Both the position numbers and the translations under genes were made by a program. DNA of 64,000 nucleotides, taken from assembly GCF_033954455.1 (NCBI RefSeq), contig NZ_CP121473.1, positions 310,001-374,000 of the forward strand, in the 5' to 3' direction. The notes below the pieces were generated by a model. It ran no database searches, was not told the origin of the DNA, and saw only the letters and a list, made by a program, of their open reading frames with translations. This stretch comes from Thiorhodovibrio litoralis (GTDB lineage Bacteria; Pseudomonadota; Gammaproteobacteria; Chromatiales; Chromatiaceae). Positions 55,099-63,658 of this stretch are shown here, in pieces (the stretch's first letter is position 1; each line of letters begins with the position of its first letter).

Positions 55099-57156
55099 CT
55101 AAAAGCGCTCGAAATCCTTATCGCCCCCATTGCTGCCAAAATCATCAGTTGCGACATCCGGTTCGCTGTGACGGGGGGGCGAGACCGCTTTTTTGATGGC
55201 CGGGCTTGAGCTTTCACGCTTGCCTGCTGACACCTTAAAGAACGCCATGGTTTCCTGTAGCTGCGCAGCCTGGCCGCTGAGTTCCTCGGCGGTGGCGGCC
55301 AGTTCCTCGGAGGCTGAGGCGTTCTGCTGGGTGGCTTTGTCGAGCTGGCCCATGGCCTCGTTGATCTGGCCGATGCCAGATGCCTGCTCGCCGGAGGCGG
55401 CGGTGATTTCCTCCACCAACTCGGCGGTCTTGACGATGTTGGGCACCATTTCCTCGAGCACGCGCCCGGCATCTTCGGCAATCGACAGGCTGTTGGTGGC
55501 GAGCTGATTGATCTCCTGCGCCGTGGTGCCGCTGTTCTCGGCGAGCTTGCGCACCTCGGCAGCGACCACGGTAAAGCCCTTTCCGTGCTCGCCGGCACGG
55601 GCGGCCTCGATCGCGGCGTTGAGAGCAAGCAGATTGGTCTTGTAGGCAATCTCCTCGATCATGCCGATTTTGCTGGCGATTTCCTTCATCGCCTTGACGG
55701 TGCGGTCGACTGCCTCGCCGCCCTGGCGGGCTTCCTCGGCCGAGCTTTTGGAAATGCCGTTGGTGACGCGTGCGTTCTCGGTATTTTGCTGCACCGAGGC
55801 GTTGAGTTGCTCGATGCTCGCGGTGGTCTCCTCGACGCTCGCGGCCTGCTCAGTGGCGCCCTGGCTAAGCGCCTGGGCGGTGGAGCTGACCTCACTCGAC
55901 GCGGAGCTGAGACTATCCGCGCCGACACGGACCTCGCTGACCACGGTTTTCAGCTTGTCGGTCATCAGCGACATCACCGCCATCACGCTGGTCTTGTCAC
56001 CGGCACGCACCTTAAGCGAACGAGTCAGGTCACCGTCGGCGAGCCGACCGGCGACATCCACCAACTCAGCCGGATCGCCGCCGAGCTGGCGCGAGGTGCC
56101 GCGCACGATGAGGATCGCCGCAGCAAGCCCGAGCAACAAGGCCACAATTCCAGCACCAATCAGCAGCGTAGTAGAGCTCTGGCCCGATGCCTCCATGGAT
56201 TCCTGCAACTCGGTGGCATCCGCTTGGAGCTTATTGCCCATTCCGGTGAGATTTTCCTGCACCTGGGCCAGGTTCGGCTCCGACTCGTTGCGGAAGATCG
56301 TTGCGGCCTCCTGCACATGCTGCAGTCGCTTTTCGGCGGCCTCGATGATGTCATGCAGATGGCCGGTAACGGTTTCCAGTGCCGGCATGGTCACCTCGCG
56401 GTAGATGCGCTGGGCCTTGGCGACACCATCGTTTCCCGTGTCTTCCTGTCCCCAACTGCTGACGCGACTGCCCTCGGCGAGTGCGGCGTTGATCTCCTTG
56501 GCCGACTCGTGCAGCGTGTTGTGGGGTTCTTCGATCTCCTTGAAGATGCGAGCAAGCTGCGGATCATTCTTTTCAATGCGCGCACGTTCCGGGCCGTAGA
56601 GCAGTTTGCCCAGCGCGCACTCGCGCGGATTCATTTGCACATCGATTTCGGTCGCTCCGCTCAGCAGAGCCTCCTGCACCGTCATGGCCCAACGCAGGTG
56701 GCCGCTTTCGATGTCGGAGATTTTCTGCACCAACGCCGGGTCTACAGGTTCGTAGACCTCATCAATGGCTTGGGCGGATGCGTGCAGCTGACGATGCGGG
56801 TCCTCGATCGCGGCAAGGTAAGGCTTGAGTCCCGGAAACATGGCCTCGGCACGCTTGCGTTCGTCGCTGTAGTACCAGCGGCCAAACGCACATTTGGTGG
56901 GGTCGAGCTGAACCTCCAGCTCATTGACGTCCTTATCGAAAACAAATGACTTCAGCGCCGATGCCCAGCTCAAATGCTCGGCTTCGCGGGTGACTAAATC
57001 GGTACGCAGATTATCCGCTGCTACCACCTCATCGGAGCTTGCCAATAGAGACATCAGGCTTTGGATTCCCAAGCCGACCCCGAAAACCAAGAGCACCAAC
57101 ACAGCAGCGAACCCGAGCGTGATCTTGGTGCTGAGGGTCATTTGGCTTTTTGCCAT
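55099..57156 (-). CDS. Methyl-accepting chemotaxis protein with tandem CZB-like sensor repeats
   Basis: A 685-residue chemoreceptor. It has TM1 (about residues 12–30), a periplasmic part, TM2 (331–351), a HAMP domain and an MCP signalling domain ([33 protein letters not shown], and [32 protein letters not shown] at the tip). The periplasmic part carries two similar repeats with the zinc-ligand pattern of CZB domains: His61, Cys89, His121, His125 and His153, Cys180, His212, His216. CZB domains usually sit in cytoplasmic parts, so this arrangement is unusual. ATG 57156 has AGGAG ten bases upstream. It faces toward tRNA-Glu. Confidence 0.92.
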   Translation of the reverse strand: MAKSQMTLSTKITLGFAAVLVLLVFGVGLGIQSLMSLLASSDEVVAADNLRTDLVTREAEHLSWASALKSFVFDKDVNELEVQLDPTKCAFGRWYYSDERKRAEAMFPGLKPYLAAIEDPHRQLHASAQAIDEVYEPVDPALVQKISDIESGHLRWAMTVQEALLSGATEIDVQMNPRECALGKLLYGPERARIEKNDPQLARIFKEIEEPHNTLHESAKEINAALAEGSRVSSWGQEDTGNDGVAKAQRIYREVTMPALETVTGHLHDIIEAAEKRLQHVQEAATIFRNESEPNLAQVQENLTGMGNKLQADATELQESMEASGQSSTTLLIGAGIVALLLGLAAAILIVRGTSRQLGGDPAELVDVAGRLADGDLTRSLKVRAGDKTSVMAVMSLMTDKLKTVVSEVRVGADSLSSASSEVSSTAQALSQGATEQAASVEETTASIEQLNASVQQNTENARVTNGISKSSAEEARQGGEAVDRTVKAMKEIASKIGMIEEIAYKTNLLALNAAIEAARAGEHGKGFTVVAAEVRKLAENSGTTAQEINQLATNSLSIAEDAGRVLEEMVPNIVKTAELVEEITAASGEQASGIGQINEAMGQLDKATQQNASASEELAATAEELSGQAAQLQETMAFFKVSAGKRESSSPAIKKAVSPPRHSEPDVATDDFGSNGGDKDFERF

Positions 57157-57613
57157 TAGCGGAAACTCCTAGGATTTAGCCATATTATAAACGCGCATTG
57201 CAGGCGCTAAGCTAGGTATAGCACATGGAGCAATGCGCTGTTTCCGATAACGTCACGATTGACAATTCGCAACAAGAGTTCGCTCTGTTGTTTGCTCACG
57301 CAGCGCCGACATGTCCACCTTCGATCGTCCAGGCTTGCGGAAATTGCGTGCCATCTGTGGCACATTGCCCGAGACTGCGTGTGACCGCTTCGGGGACGCG
57401 TCGACCCAGATGGGGTGGATGCCTTGATGGCTCCGGCCGATGCGCGGCGCGAGCAGATGAAGGACAGCGCGGCGGACTAACGCGGTTTTGACATTTCGCG
57501 CGAATTGCGCGAGAACGGGTGGCAAATCCGGTCCCCTACGATGCCGGAGCATACCCAGAGCATGAAATGGATGGAGGATTTACCTCTTACGTGACTTCCC
57601 GCTCCGGCGCAGG
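57157..57613. other. Divergent intergenic region MCP / hybrid kinase
   Basis: A 457-base gap between divergent genes. It has a TATAAT-like sequence near 57184–57190 on the minus strand, a possible -10 for the MCP gene. It also includes the short remnant at 57311–57427 (listed separately). No intact gene and no recognised binding site were found in the rest. Confidence 0.45.
57311..57427 (+). pseudogene. Possible MmcQ/YjbR-family N-terminal remnant
   Basis: A 38-codon open frame reads MSTFDRPGLRKLRAICGTLP followed by ETACDRFGDAS. This resembles the start of MmcQ/YjbR proteins (FDRLRAICLALPE…). The remainder of such a protein is missing and stop codons follow. It may be a decayed gene or chance similarity; the match is judged by eye only. 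Confidence 0.22.
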
Positions 57614-59986
57614 ATGCCAGCCGACCCCATGATGACAACCACCGCTCACAGTCAGGATGACCACTCGCCAGCAGCGCCTGCGCTTTTACGCGCGCTGGTG
57701 GCTGCCTATCCTCGCGGCTGGCTTCAGGCGATCGATACCAATGGGCGCTGCCTGTTTGCCCATGGCCGCGGACTTGATGCCGCCGGCTTAAAGCGCGCGG
57801 ACATGACTGGCCGTCTGCTTGGCGAGTTTTTGCCGCCGGAGATTGCCGATCCCATCATGGCCGCCCTGTGCAGCCTTGGTGGCGATGAGGTGAAGGTTTT
57901 TGTCGGCGACCTGGCCGGGCAGCCGTTCCGCTTTGAGTTGACCGCCATCGCCGATCAGCCTGATCAGCCTGATCAGCCTGATCAGCCTGATCAGCTCGAT
58001 CAGCCCCCCGGATTCCTGCTGGTCGCGGATCGTGCATCTTTACCCGCGGAGCCGCCGCAATCGCGCGATGACTTGCAGCGCCAGTCTTATCAGCGCTTGC
58101 TGGAGGTGCTCGAAAGCACCACGGATGCATTCTTCGAGGTCGATCCCGACTTTCGCCTGCTCTACATGAACCGCACCGGCCGCGAGGCGCTTGGCTGCTC
58201 GGATAACGGCGAGCTGATCGGGCGCAACCTTTGGGATATCTTCCCCGAGGCGGTTGGCACCCGCTTCCACCAGGAGTATGAGCGGTCCTTGCGTGAGCAA
58301 GTGCCGGTCGAGTTCGAAGCCTATTACGCCCCGCACCAGAACTGGTACGAGGTTCACGTCTACCCCTCGGCGCGTTCGCTGTGCGTCTATTTTCGCGTCA
58401 CCAACGACCGCAAGGCCGAGGAGGCGCGGCTGCTCGCGAGTGAAAGCCGCTTTCGCGGGCTGTTCGAGCAGGCCGGCGATGCCATCCTGATCGCCGACGA
58501 CAACGGGCGCTATTTGGATGCCAATCCGGCCGCCTGCGCCATGCTCGGCTATGATTGCGACGCGCTCAAGCAGATGAGCATTGCCGAACTTGCCGCGCCC
58601 GATGAGGCTGGGTGCTTGAGTCGCCAGTGGCGCGGGTTTTTGGATGAGGGCGAGCAGTCCGGCGAGTTTACGCTGCGCTGCAAGGACGGCACCTTGCTGA
58701 TGACGGAATATCACGCGGTGGCAAACGTCATTCCCGGACAGCACATGTCGGTGCTGCGCGACATCTCTGAGCGCAAGCTCACCGAGCAGCGCCTGCTCGA
58801 GCGCTCCGAGCGCGCACAGGCGGCGAGTTCCGCCAAGAGCGCCTTTCTGGCCAACATGAGCCATGAACTGCGCACCCCGCTTAATGGCGTGGTTGGGATG
58901 CTGTCGCTGCTTGAATCGACTGTTTTATCCGCCGAACAAACAGACTATGTCGCCCAGGCCAGGCGCGCGTCGGAGCGTCTGACGCGGCTGCTGACGGACA
59001 TTCTCGACCTCTCGCGTGTCGAGGCCGGGCGCCTGTTGCTGAGTCACGAAACCTTCGATTTTCACGAGTTCATCGACTCACTCAGACAGCTCTTCGCGCC
59101 CGCCGCGCGCCAGAAAGGGCTTGAGCTTGACATCACCCTGGACCCCGAGACTCCACGCCAGGTCAAAGGCGACCCGATCCGCGTTCATCAAATCCTCGGC
59201 AACTTGCTCGGCAATGCGATCAAGTTCACCGAGCACGGCAAGGTCAGCTTGACGGTCCGCTGGCTTGGCCACGGGCGGGGCGATGATCAACTGATTCTGT
59301 TCAGTGTCCGGGATACAGGCGCGGGTATCGCGGAGCTTGACCTGGATCATCTGTTCGAGCCTTTCGCGCAAGTCGATAACATCTTTACTCGCACCCACGA
59401 CGGTGTCGGCCTGGGCTTGTCGATCGTGCGTAATCTGCTAAAGCTGATGGGCGGCTCCCTGTGCATTGGCAGCCAGCCGGGTATCGGCACCGAGTTCACG
59501 CTCTCCATTCCCTTTGCCCGGGCGGCAGCGCCAGCCAGCACCGCCCCGCAGGCCGACGCCGTGACAGCGGACCCGCTGCAGGGACTGCGGGTGCTGGTCA
59601 CCGATGACGAGGCGGTCAATCGGCTGGTGGCGAAGAAGCTGCTTGAGAAAGCCGGCTGTCAGATTCATGCCGTCAGTGACGGCTACCAGGCACTCGATGC
59701 GCTGCGCGAGCAGCACTTCGACCTGCTGCTGCTCGACGTGCGCATGCCGGGCATGGATGGCATCGCCACCACCGCGGCCATCCGCGCCGGTGAGGCGGGC
59801 GAACACAACCGCCTGCTGCCCATCGTCGCCCTGACCGCCCATGCGATGAGCGGTGATCGCGAGCGCTTCCTCGGCGCCGGCATGGATGCCTATGCCGCCA
59901 AGCCAATCGATCTCGCGCAGCTGCGCGAAGCCATGGCCGTCGCGCTTGAGGCGCAACCGGGGCACGCCGCTAGCAACAGCTGGTAA
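57614..59986 (+). CDS. PAS-domain hybrid sensor histidine kinase / response regulator
   Basis: A 790-residue cytoplasmic hybrid kinase. It has an N-terminal PAS-like region (residues about 25–112), an Asp-Gln-Pro repeat linker (114–131), two PAS domains (about 158–265 and 277–390), a HisKA domain with His417 (NMSHELRTPLNGV), a HATPase_c domain (NLLGNAIKFTE, DTGAGI, GVGLGLSIV) and a receiver with Asp708 (LLLLDVRMPGMDG). No transmembrane segment is seen, so it probably senses an internal signal. The partner Hpt protein or output regulator is not adjacent. The start at ATG 57614 has a weak site; Met6 or Met7 are alternatives. Confidence 0.88.
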   Translation: MPADPMMTTTAHSQDDHSPAAPALLRALVAAYPRGWLQAIDTNGRCLFAHGRGLDAAGLKRADMTGRLLGEFLPPEIADPIMAALCSLGGDEVKVFVGDLAGQPFRFELTAIADQPDQPDQPDQPDQLDQPPGFLLVADRASLPAEPPQSRDDLQRQSYQRLLEVLESTTDAFFEVDPDFRLLYMNRTGREALGCSDNGELIGRNLWDIFPEAVGTRFHQEYERSLREQVPVEFEAYYAPHQNWYEVHVYPSARSLCVYFRVTNDRKAEEARLLASESRFRGLFEQAGDAILIADDNGRYLDANPAACAMLGYDCDALKQMSIAELAAPDEAGCLSRQWRGFLDEGEQSGEFTLRCKDGTLLMTEYHAVANVIPGQHMSVLRDISERKLTEQRLLERSERAQAASSAKSAFLANMSHELRTPLNGVVGMLSLLESTVLSAEQTDYVAQARRASERLTRLLTDILDLSRVEAGRLLLSHETFDFHEFIDSLRQLFAPAARQKGLELDITLDPETPRQVKGDPIRVHQILGNLLGNAIKFTEHGKVSLTVRWLGHGRGDDQLILFSVRDTGAGIAELDLDHLFEPFAQVDNIFTRTHDGVGLGLSIVRNLLKLMGGSLCIGSQPGIGTEFTLSIPFARAAAPASTAPQADAVTADPLQGLRVLVTDDEAVNRLVAKKLLEKAGCQIHAVSDGYQALDALREQHFDLLLLDVRMPGMDGIATTAAIRAGEAGEHNRLLPIVALTAHAMSGDRERFLGAGMDAYAAKPIDLAQLREAMAVALEAQPGHAASNSW
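57953..58006 (+). repeat. 9-base coding microsatellite in the hybrid kinase gene
   Basis: Four perfect copies of GATCAGCCT and two variants (GATCAGCTC, GATCAGCCC) run from 57953 to 58006, encoding Asp-Gln-Pro repeats between PAS domains. Units of nine bases keep the frame, so copy-number change would alter only linker length. Confidence 0.93.
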
Positions 59987-60053
59987 TCAGAGCGGATGAC
60001 AAGAGGCTTGCCGTCTCTTACCTATCCGGGAAAATCTGGAATATTCTGACGCG

Positions 60054-61142
60054 ATGTCCCGCCCCATTCGTGCCCAGGTCAATCTTGCGGCAATTCAGCA
60101 CAACCATCGCCTGGCGCGACAACTCGCCGGTGGCGCCCGTGTCGTGGCGGTCATCAAGGCCAATGCCTACGGGCATGGGGCCGTCACGGTCGCGCGCGCG
60201 CTGGCAGCGGAGGCGGATGCCTTTGCCGTCGCCTGCAGCGAGGAGGCGTTGGAGCTGCGCGAGTCGGGCATCCACAATCCAATCCTGCTGCTTGAGGGCA
60301 TTTTCGACCCCGTCGAGTTGGAGACGCTTGAGCGCCTGGCGCTGATGACGGTGGTGCATGACCAGCGCCAGCTCCAGTGGCTGCTGAACGCCCGCCCGCG
60401 CCAGCCGCTGCGGGTCTGGCTGAAGGTCGACACCGGCATGCACCGGCTCGGACTCGCCCCCGAGCAGGCCGTCGCAGCCTATCGCCAGCTTGCCAGTTGC
60501 CCGCATGTCGGGGAACTGGTGCTGATGAGCCATTTCGCTCGCGCCGACGAGGCCGATCCGGCACCGACCGACCGGCAGCTCGCGCGCTTCGCATCCTTGT
60601 CTGACACGGCCGCCGGACCCCGCAGCCTGGCCAATTCCGCCGCCATTCTCACGCGCCCTGACACCCACGCGGATTGGGTGCGCCCGGGAATCATGCTCTA
60701 TGGGCTAAGCCCGCTGGAGCAGGGGCATCCGCATGCTGATGCCCTGCAACCGGCCATGTGCTTTGAATCTGAGCTGACTGCGGTGCGCGAGCTGCCTGCG
60801 GGTGCAGCCATCGGCTATGGCGGGCGCTTCGTGTGCCAGCGTCCGACTCGCGTCGGCGTGGTCGCGGCCGGCTATGCAGACGGCTATCCGCGCCACGCCC
60901 CTGACGGAACGCCTGTCGCCGTCAATGGCCAGCGCACCCGTTTGATCGGCCGCGTCTCAATGGACATGCTTACCGTCGACCTGACCGATCAGCCCCAAGC
61001 CAAGCCCGGCGATCCCGTCGAGCTCTGGGGCAACCTGGTCAGCGCCAATGAAGTCGCCGCCGCCAGCGGCACCATCAGCTATGAGCTGCTCACCGGGCTC
61101 TCGCGCCGGGTGCCGTTGCGCTACCCCGCAGTGCTCTCTTGA
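60054..61142 (+). CDS. alr: Alanine racemase
   Basis: Alr interconverts L- and D-alanine with PLP, supplying D-alanine for peptidoglycan. The 362-residue protein has the PLP-lysine motif VVAVIKANAYGHG (Lys35), the substrate-pocket motif WLKVDTGMHRLG and the second catalytic Tyr region AIGYGGRFVC, and ends in the beta-domain GRVSMDMLTVDLTD. It begins 68 bases after the hybrid kinase; the nrd promoter lies downstream. Confidence 0.96.
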   Translation: MSRPIRAQVNLAAIQHNHRLARQLAGGARVVAVIKANAYGHGAVTVARALAAEADAFAVACSEEALELRESGIHNPILLLEGIFDPVELETLERLALMTVVHDQRQLQWLLNARPRQPLRVWLKVDTGMHRLGLAPEQAVAAYRQLASCPHVGELVLMSHFARADEADPAPTDRQLARFASLSDTAAGPRSLANSAAILTRPDTHADWVRPGIMLYGLSPLEQGHPHADALQPAMCFESELTAVRELPAGAAIGYGGRFVCQRPTRVGVVAAGYADGYPRHAPDGTPVAVNGQRTRLIGRVSMDMLTVDLTDQPQAKPGDPVELWGNLVSANEVAAASGTISYELLTGLSRRVPLRYPAVLS

Positions 61143-61164
61143 TAGCGTCATAGCGGTGCATTAA

Positions 61165-61178
61165 TTGATCCAGATCAT
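61165..61178 (+). promoter_or_regulatory. FNR/Anr-type box upstream of nrdD
   Basis: TTGATCCAGATCAT matches the FNR consensus TTGAT-N4-ATCAA at nine of ten positions. Its centre is about 70 bases upstream of the start predicted from the TATACT at 61229–61234, near the -71.5 class I position. It suggests anaerobic activation. Confidence 0.75.
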
Positions 61179-61208
61179 GTTTTCGCGATTTTGGCGTCAT
61201 TACAACAT

Positions 61209-61224
61209 TCACAATATCTAGTGT
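61209..61224 (+). promoter_or_regulatory. NrdR box 1
   Basis: TCACAATATCTAGTGT fits the NrdR box consensus (acaCwAtATaTwGtgt). It pairs with a second box exactly 31 bases downstream; the two flank a TATACT -10 element, the usual layout for NrdR repression of ribonucleotide reductase genes. Confidence 0.85.
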
Positions 61225-61228
61225 CTTC

Positions 61229-61234
61229 TATACT
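61229..61234 (+). promoter_or_regulatory. Candidate -10 element of the nrdD promoter
   Basis: TATACT lies between the two NrdR boxes, 43 bases before the nrdD ATG. The -35 region is poor, consistent with a promoter that needs an activator such as FNR. Confidence 0.55.
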
Positions 61235-61239
61235 CTGTA

Positions 61240-61255
61240 ACACAATATCTTGTGC
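61240..61255 (+). promoter_or_regulatory. NrdR box 2
   Basis: ACACAATATCTTGTGC fits the NrdR consensus and lies 31 bases (three helical turns) from box 1, overlapping the predicted transcription start. Confidence 0.87.
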
Positions 61256-61276
61256 CTTAGCCTGAGAGGACGCCTC

Positions 61277-63349
61277 ATGGCGCATTCCCAATCCAGCCTC
61301 GCCAGCCTGCCGCGGCGCGTGCTTAAGCGCGACGGGGAGGAAGTGCCATTCGCGTCCGCGCGGATTGAGTCGGCGATCCTGCGCGCCGGGCGCGCGAGCG
61401 GGGAGTTTGATGAGCTCGAGGCCGGCCTGCTGACCGCCCAGGTGGTCAAGGTATTGGCGCACCGCTTCGATAACGGGCGCGTTCCGGATATCGAGGACAT
61501 CCAGGATGTCGTCGAGCAGACTCTGATCAGCGCCAATCATTTCGAGACCGCGCGATCATACATCGTCTATCGCGAGCAGCATCGCAAACTGCGCCACGAC
61601 CATCGCACCCTGGTCGATGTCGCGGGCTCCATCAATGAATACCTCGACCGCTCCGACTGGCGCGTCTCAGCCAACGCCAACCAGGGCTATTCTCTCGGCG
61701 GGCTGATCCTGAACACCTCGGGCAAGATGATCGCCAATTATTGGCTCAGCCACGTCTATACGCCCGAGATCGGCCAGCCGCACCGCGACGGCGATTATCA
61801 CATCCATGATCTCGACATGCTCTCCGGCTACTGCGCCGGCTGGTCGCTGCGCACCTTGCTCAACGAGGGGCTGAACGGCGTCCCCGGCCGGGTCGAGGCC
61901 GGCGCGCCTAAGCACATGTCCTCGGCCATCGGCCAGATCGTCAATTTTCTCGGTACCCTGCAGAACGAATGGGCCGGTGCCCAGGCGTTCTCGAGCTTCG
62001 ATACCTATCTTGCGCCCTTCGTGCGGGTGGACCAGCTTGACTACAGCCGTGTGCGCCAGTACATCCAGGAGCTGATCTACAACCTGAATGTTCCCTCGCG
62101 CTGGGGTACTCAGACACCCTTCACCAATCTCACCTTCGACTGGGTCTGCCCGGAAGATTTGCGCGACCAGGTGCCCCTGATTGGCGGCGTCGAGCAGTCT
62201 TTCACCTATGGTGAACTGCAAGCCGAGATGGACATGATCAACCGCGCTTACATCGAGGTGATGACCGCGGGCGATGCGAAGGGCCGAATTTTTACCTTCC
62301 CGATTCCGACCTACAACATCACGCCGGATTTTATCTGGGACAGCGAGAATGCCGAGCGGCTGTTTGAGATGACAGCCAAGTACGGGCTGCCCTACTTCCA
62401 GAACTTTATCAACTCCGAGCTCACCCCCAACATGGTGCGTTCCATGTGCTGCCGGCTGCAGCTCGACCTGCGCGAGCTGCTCAAGCGCGGCAACGGGCTG
62501 TTCGGCTCGGCCGAGCAGACCGGGTCGCTCGGGGTGGTCACCATCAACTGCGCGCGCCTAGGTTATCTGAGCAAGGGCAACGAAGACGATCTGTTCGGGC
62601 GCCTGGACCACCTGCTGCAGCTAGCGCGTCATAGCCTTGAGCTCAAGCGAAAGGTTATCCAGCGCCATCTCGATGCCGGGCTCTTCCCTTATTCAAAGCG
62701 CTACCTGGGCACTCTGCGCAATCATTTCTCGACCATCGGCGTGAATGGCTTAAACGAGATGATCCGCAACTTCACTGCCGACTCGCAGGACATCACGAGC
62801 GAGTGGGGCCGCGAGTTTGCCAGCCGTTTTCTCGATCATGTGCGCGAGCGCATGGTGACCTTTCAGGAAGAAACCGGCCATATGTATAACCTAGAGGCGA
62901 CACCGGCCGAGGGCACGACCTATCGCTTCGCGCGCGAGGACAAGAAACGCTACCCGGACATCCTGCAGGCCGGCAGCGAGGAGTCGCCCTACTACACCAA
63001 CTCCTCACAACTCCCGGCCGGCTTCACTGACGATCCCTTCGAGGCCCTGGCCCTGCAAGAGGGTCTGCAATCCAAATACACCGGCGGCACCGTGCTGCAT
63101 CTCTATATGAGCGAGAAGATCAGCTCCACCGACGCTTGCAAGCGATTGGTAAAGCGAGCACTTGAGAACTTCCGCCTCCCTTATGTCACGGTGACGCCGG
63201 TTTTTTCTATCTGCCCGCATCACGGTTATATCGCCGGCGAGCATGAGTTCTGCCCCAAGTGCGATCAGGAGTTGATCGCGCGTAAGCGCGCTGAGGCCCA
63301 GGGCGCAGAGCTTGCCAGCACCGGCGGAACGCCGGCGCTAACGCACTAA
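61277..63349 (+). CDS. nrdD: Anaerobic ribonucleoside-triphosphate reductase, large subunit lacking the glycyl-radical tail
   Basis: NrdD reduces ribonucleoside triphosphates without oxygen. From ATG 61277 (GAGAGGA about six bases upstream) the protein has 690 residues. It has an ATP-cone (residues about 10–100, RVLKRDGEEVPFASARIESAI) and the reductase barrel with Cys186 (SGYCAGWS) and Cys425 (TINCARLGY). The C-terminus has a zinc-type cluster (CPHHGYIAGEHEFCPKC). The glycyl-radical motif that should follow is absent; the protein ends with LTH. The motif is encoded by the next gene. An upstream TTG at 61250 lies inside NrdR box 2 and is unlikely to be the start. Confidence 0.93.
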   Translation: MAHSQSSLASLPRRVLKRDGEEVPFASARIESAILRAGRASGEFDELEAGLLTAQVVKVLAHRFDNGRVPDIEDIQDVVEQTLISANHFETARSYIVYREQHRKLRHDHRTLVDVAGSINEYLDRSDWRVSANANQGYSLGGLILNTSGKMIANYWLSHVYTPEIGQPHRDGDYHIHDLDMLSGYCAGWSLRTLLNEGLNGVPGRVEAGAPKHMSSAIGQIVNFLGTLQNEWAGAQAFSSFDTYLAPFVRVDQLDYSRVRQYIQELIYNLNVPSRWGTQTPFTNLTFDWVCPEDLRDQVPLIGGVEQSFTYGELQAEMDMINRAYIEVMTAGDAKGRIFTFPIPTYNITPDFIWDSENAERLFEMTAKYGLPYFQNFINSELTPNMVRSMCCRLQLDLRELLKRGNGLFGSAEQTGSLGVVTINCARLGYLSKGNEDDLFGRLDHLLQLARHSLELKRKVIQRHLDAGLFPYSKRYLGTLRNHFSTIGVNGLNEMIRNFTADSQDITSEWGREFASRFLDHVRERMVTFQEETGHMYNLEATPAEGTTYRFAREDKKRYPDILQAGSEESPYYTNSSQLPAGFTDDPFEALALQEGLQSKYTGGTVLHLYMSEKISSTDACKRLVKRALENFRLPYVTVTPVFSICPHHGYIAGEHEFCPKCDQELIARKRAEAQGAELASTGGTPALTH

Positions 63350-63396
63350 TCAATTGTTGTAAAAGACATCCTTCGCCCCTTAATCGGAGACATCTC

Positions 63397-63627
63397 ATGC
63401 TGACCGACGACAACATCGAAATCCGCGACGAAGAACGCACCCGCTGCGAGGTCTGGACCCGGGTGATGGGATATCACCGTCCGGTTTCAGCCTTCAACGC
63501 CGGCAAGCAGTCCGAGCATCGCGATCGCGTCATGTTCTGCGAAACACCGCAGGGCCAGGGGGAACGGTCAAACGCGCACGCGGGCCAATCCGCATTCGAA
63601 GAAGAGCGCCATCTCCAGGCGGCCTGA
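63397..63627 (+). CDS. Separate glycyl-radical subunit of anaerobic ribonucleotide reductase
   Basis: A 76-residue protein containing the NrdD glycyl-radical motif: RCEVWTRVMGYHRPVSAF then NAGKQSEHRDRVMF. Gly25 in RVMGYHRP is the expected radical site. It has its own ATG and ribosome-binding site (GGAGA six bases upstream) and is 47 bases after nrdD, in a different frame. A single frameshift would not join them. A non-conserved polar tail follows residue 50. The likely job is to complete NrdD in trans after activation by NrdG, encoded next. Confidence 0.83.
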   Translation: MLTDDNIEIRDEERTRCEVWTRVMGYHRPVSAFNAGKQSEHRDRVMFCETPQGQGERSNAHAGQSAFEEERHLQAA

Positions 63628-63658
63628 TTCGCCTTTACTCGCAACTTACGAAGCTGCC

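Noticed and set aside
55585-56949. A 454-codon open frame on the plus strand
   Set aside because: Antisense to the chemoreceptor gene, whose MCP and CZB-like motifs are unmistakable.
57253-57552. A 99-codon minus-strand frame in the MCP/kinase gap
   Set aside because: No recognisable motif, no ribosome-binding site and arginine-rich translation typical of a GC-rich shadow frame.
63347-63397. A frameshift joining nrdD and the glycyl-radical gene
   Set aside because: The small gene has its own ATG and GGAGA site, a 47-base gap intervenes and nrdD ends with a plain stop after a non-conserved tail. One indel would not restore a normal NrdD.
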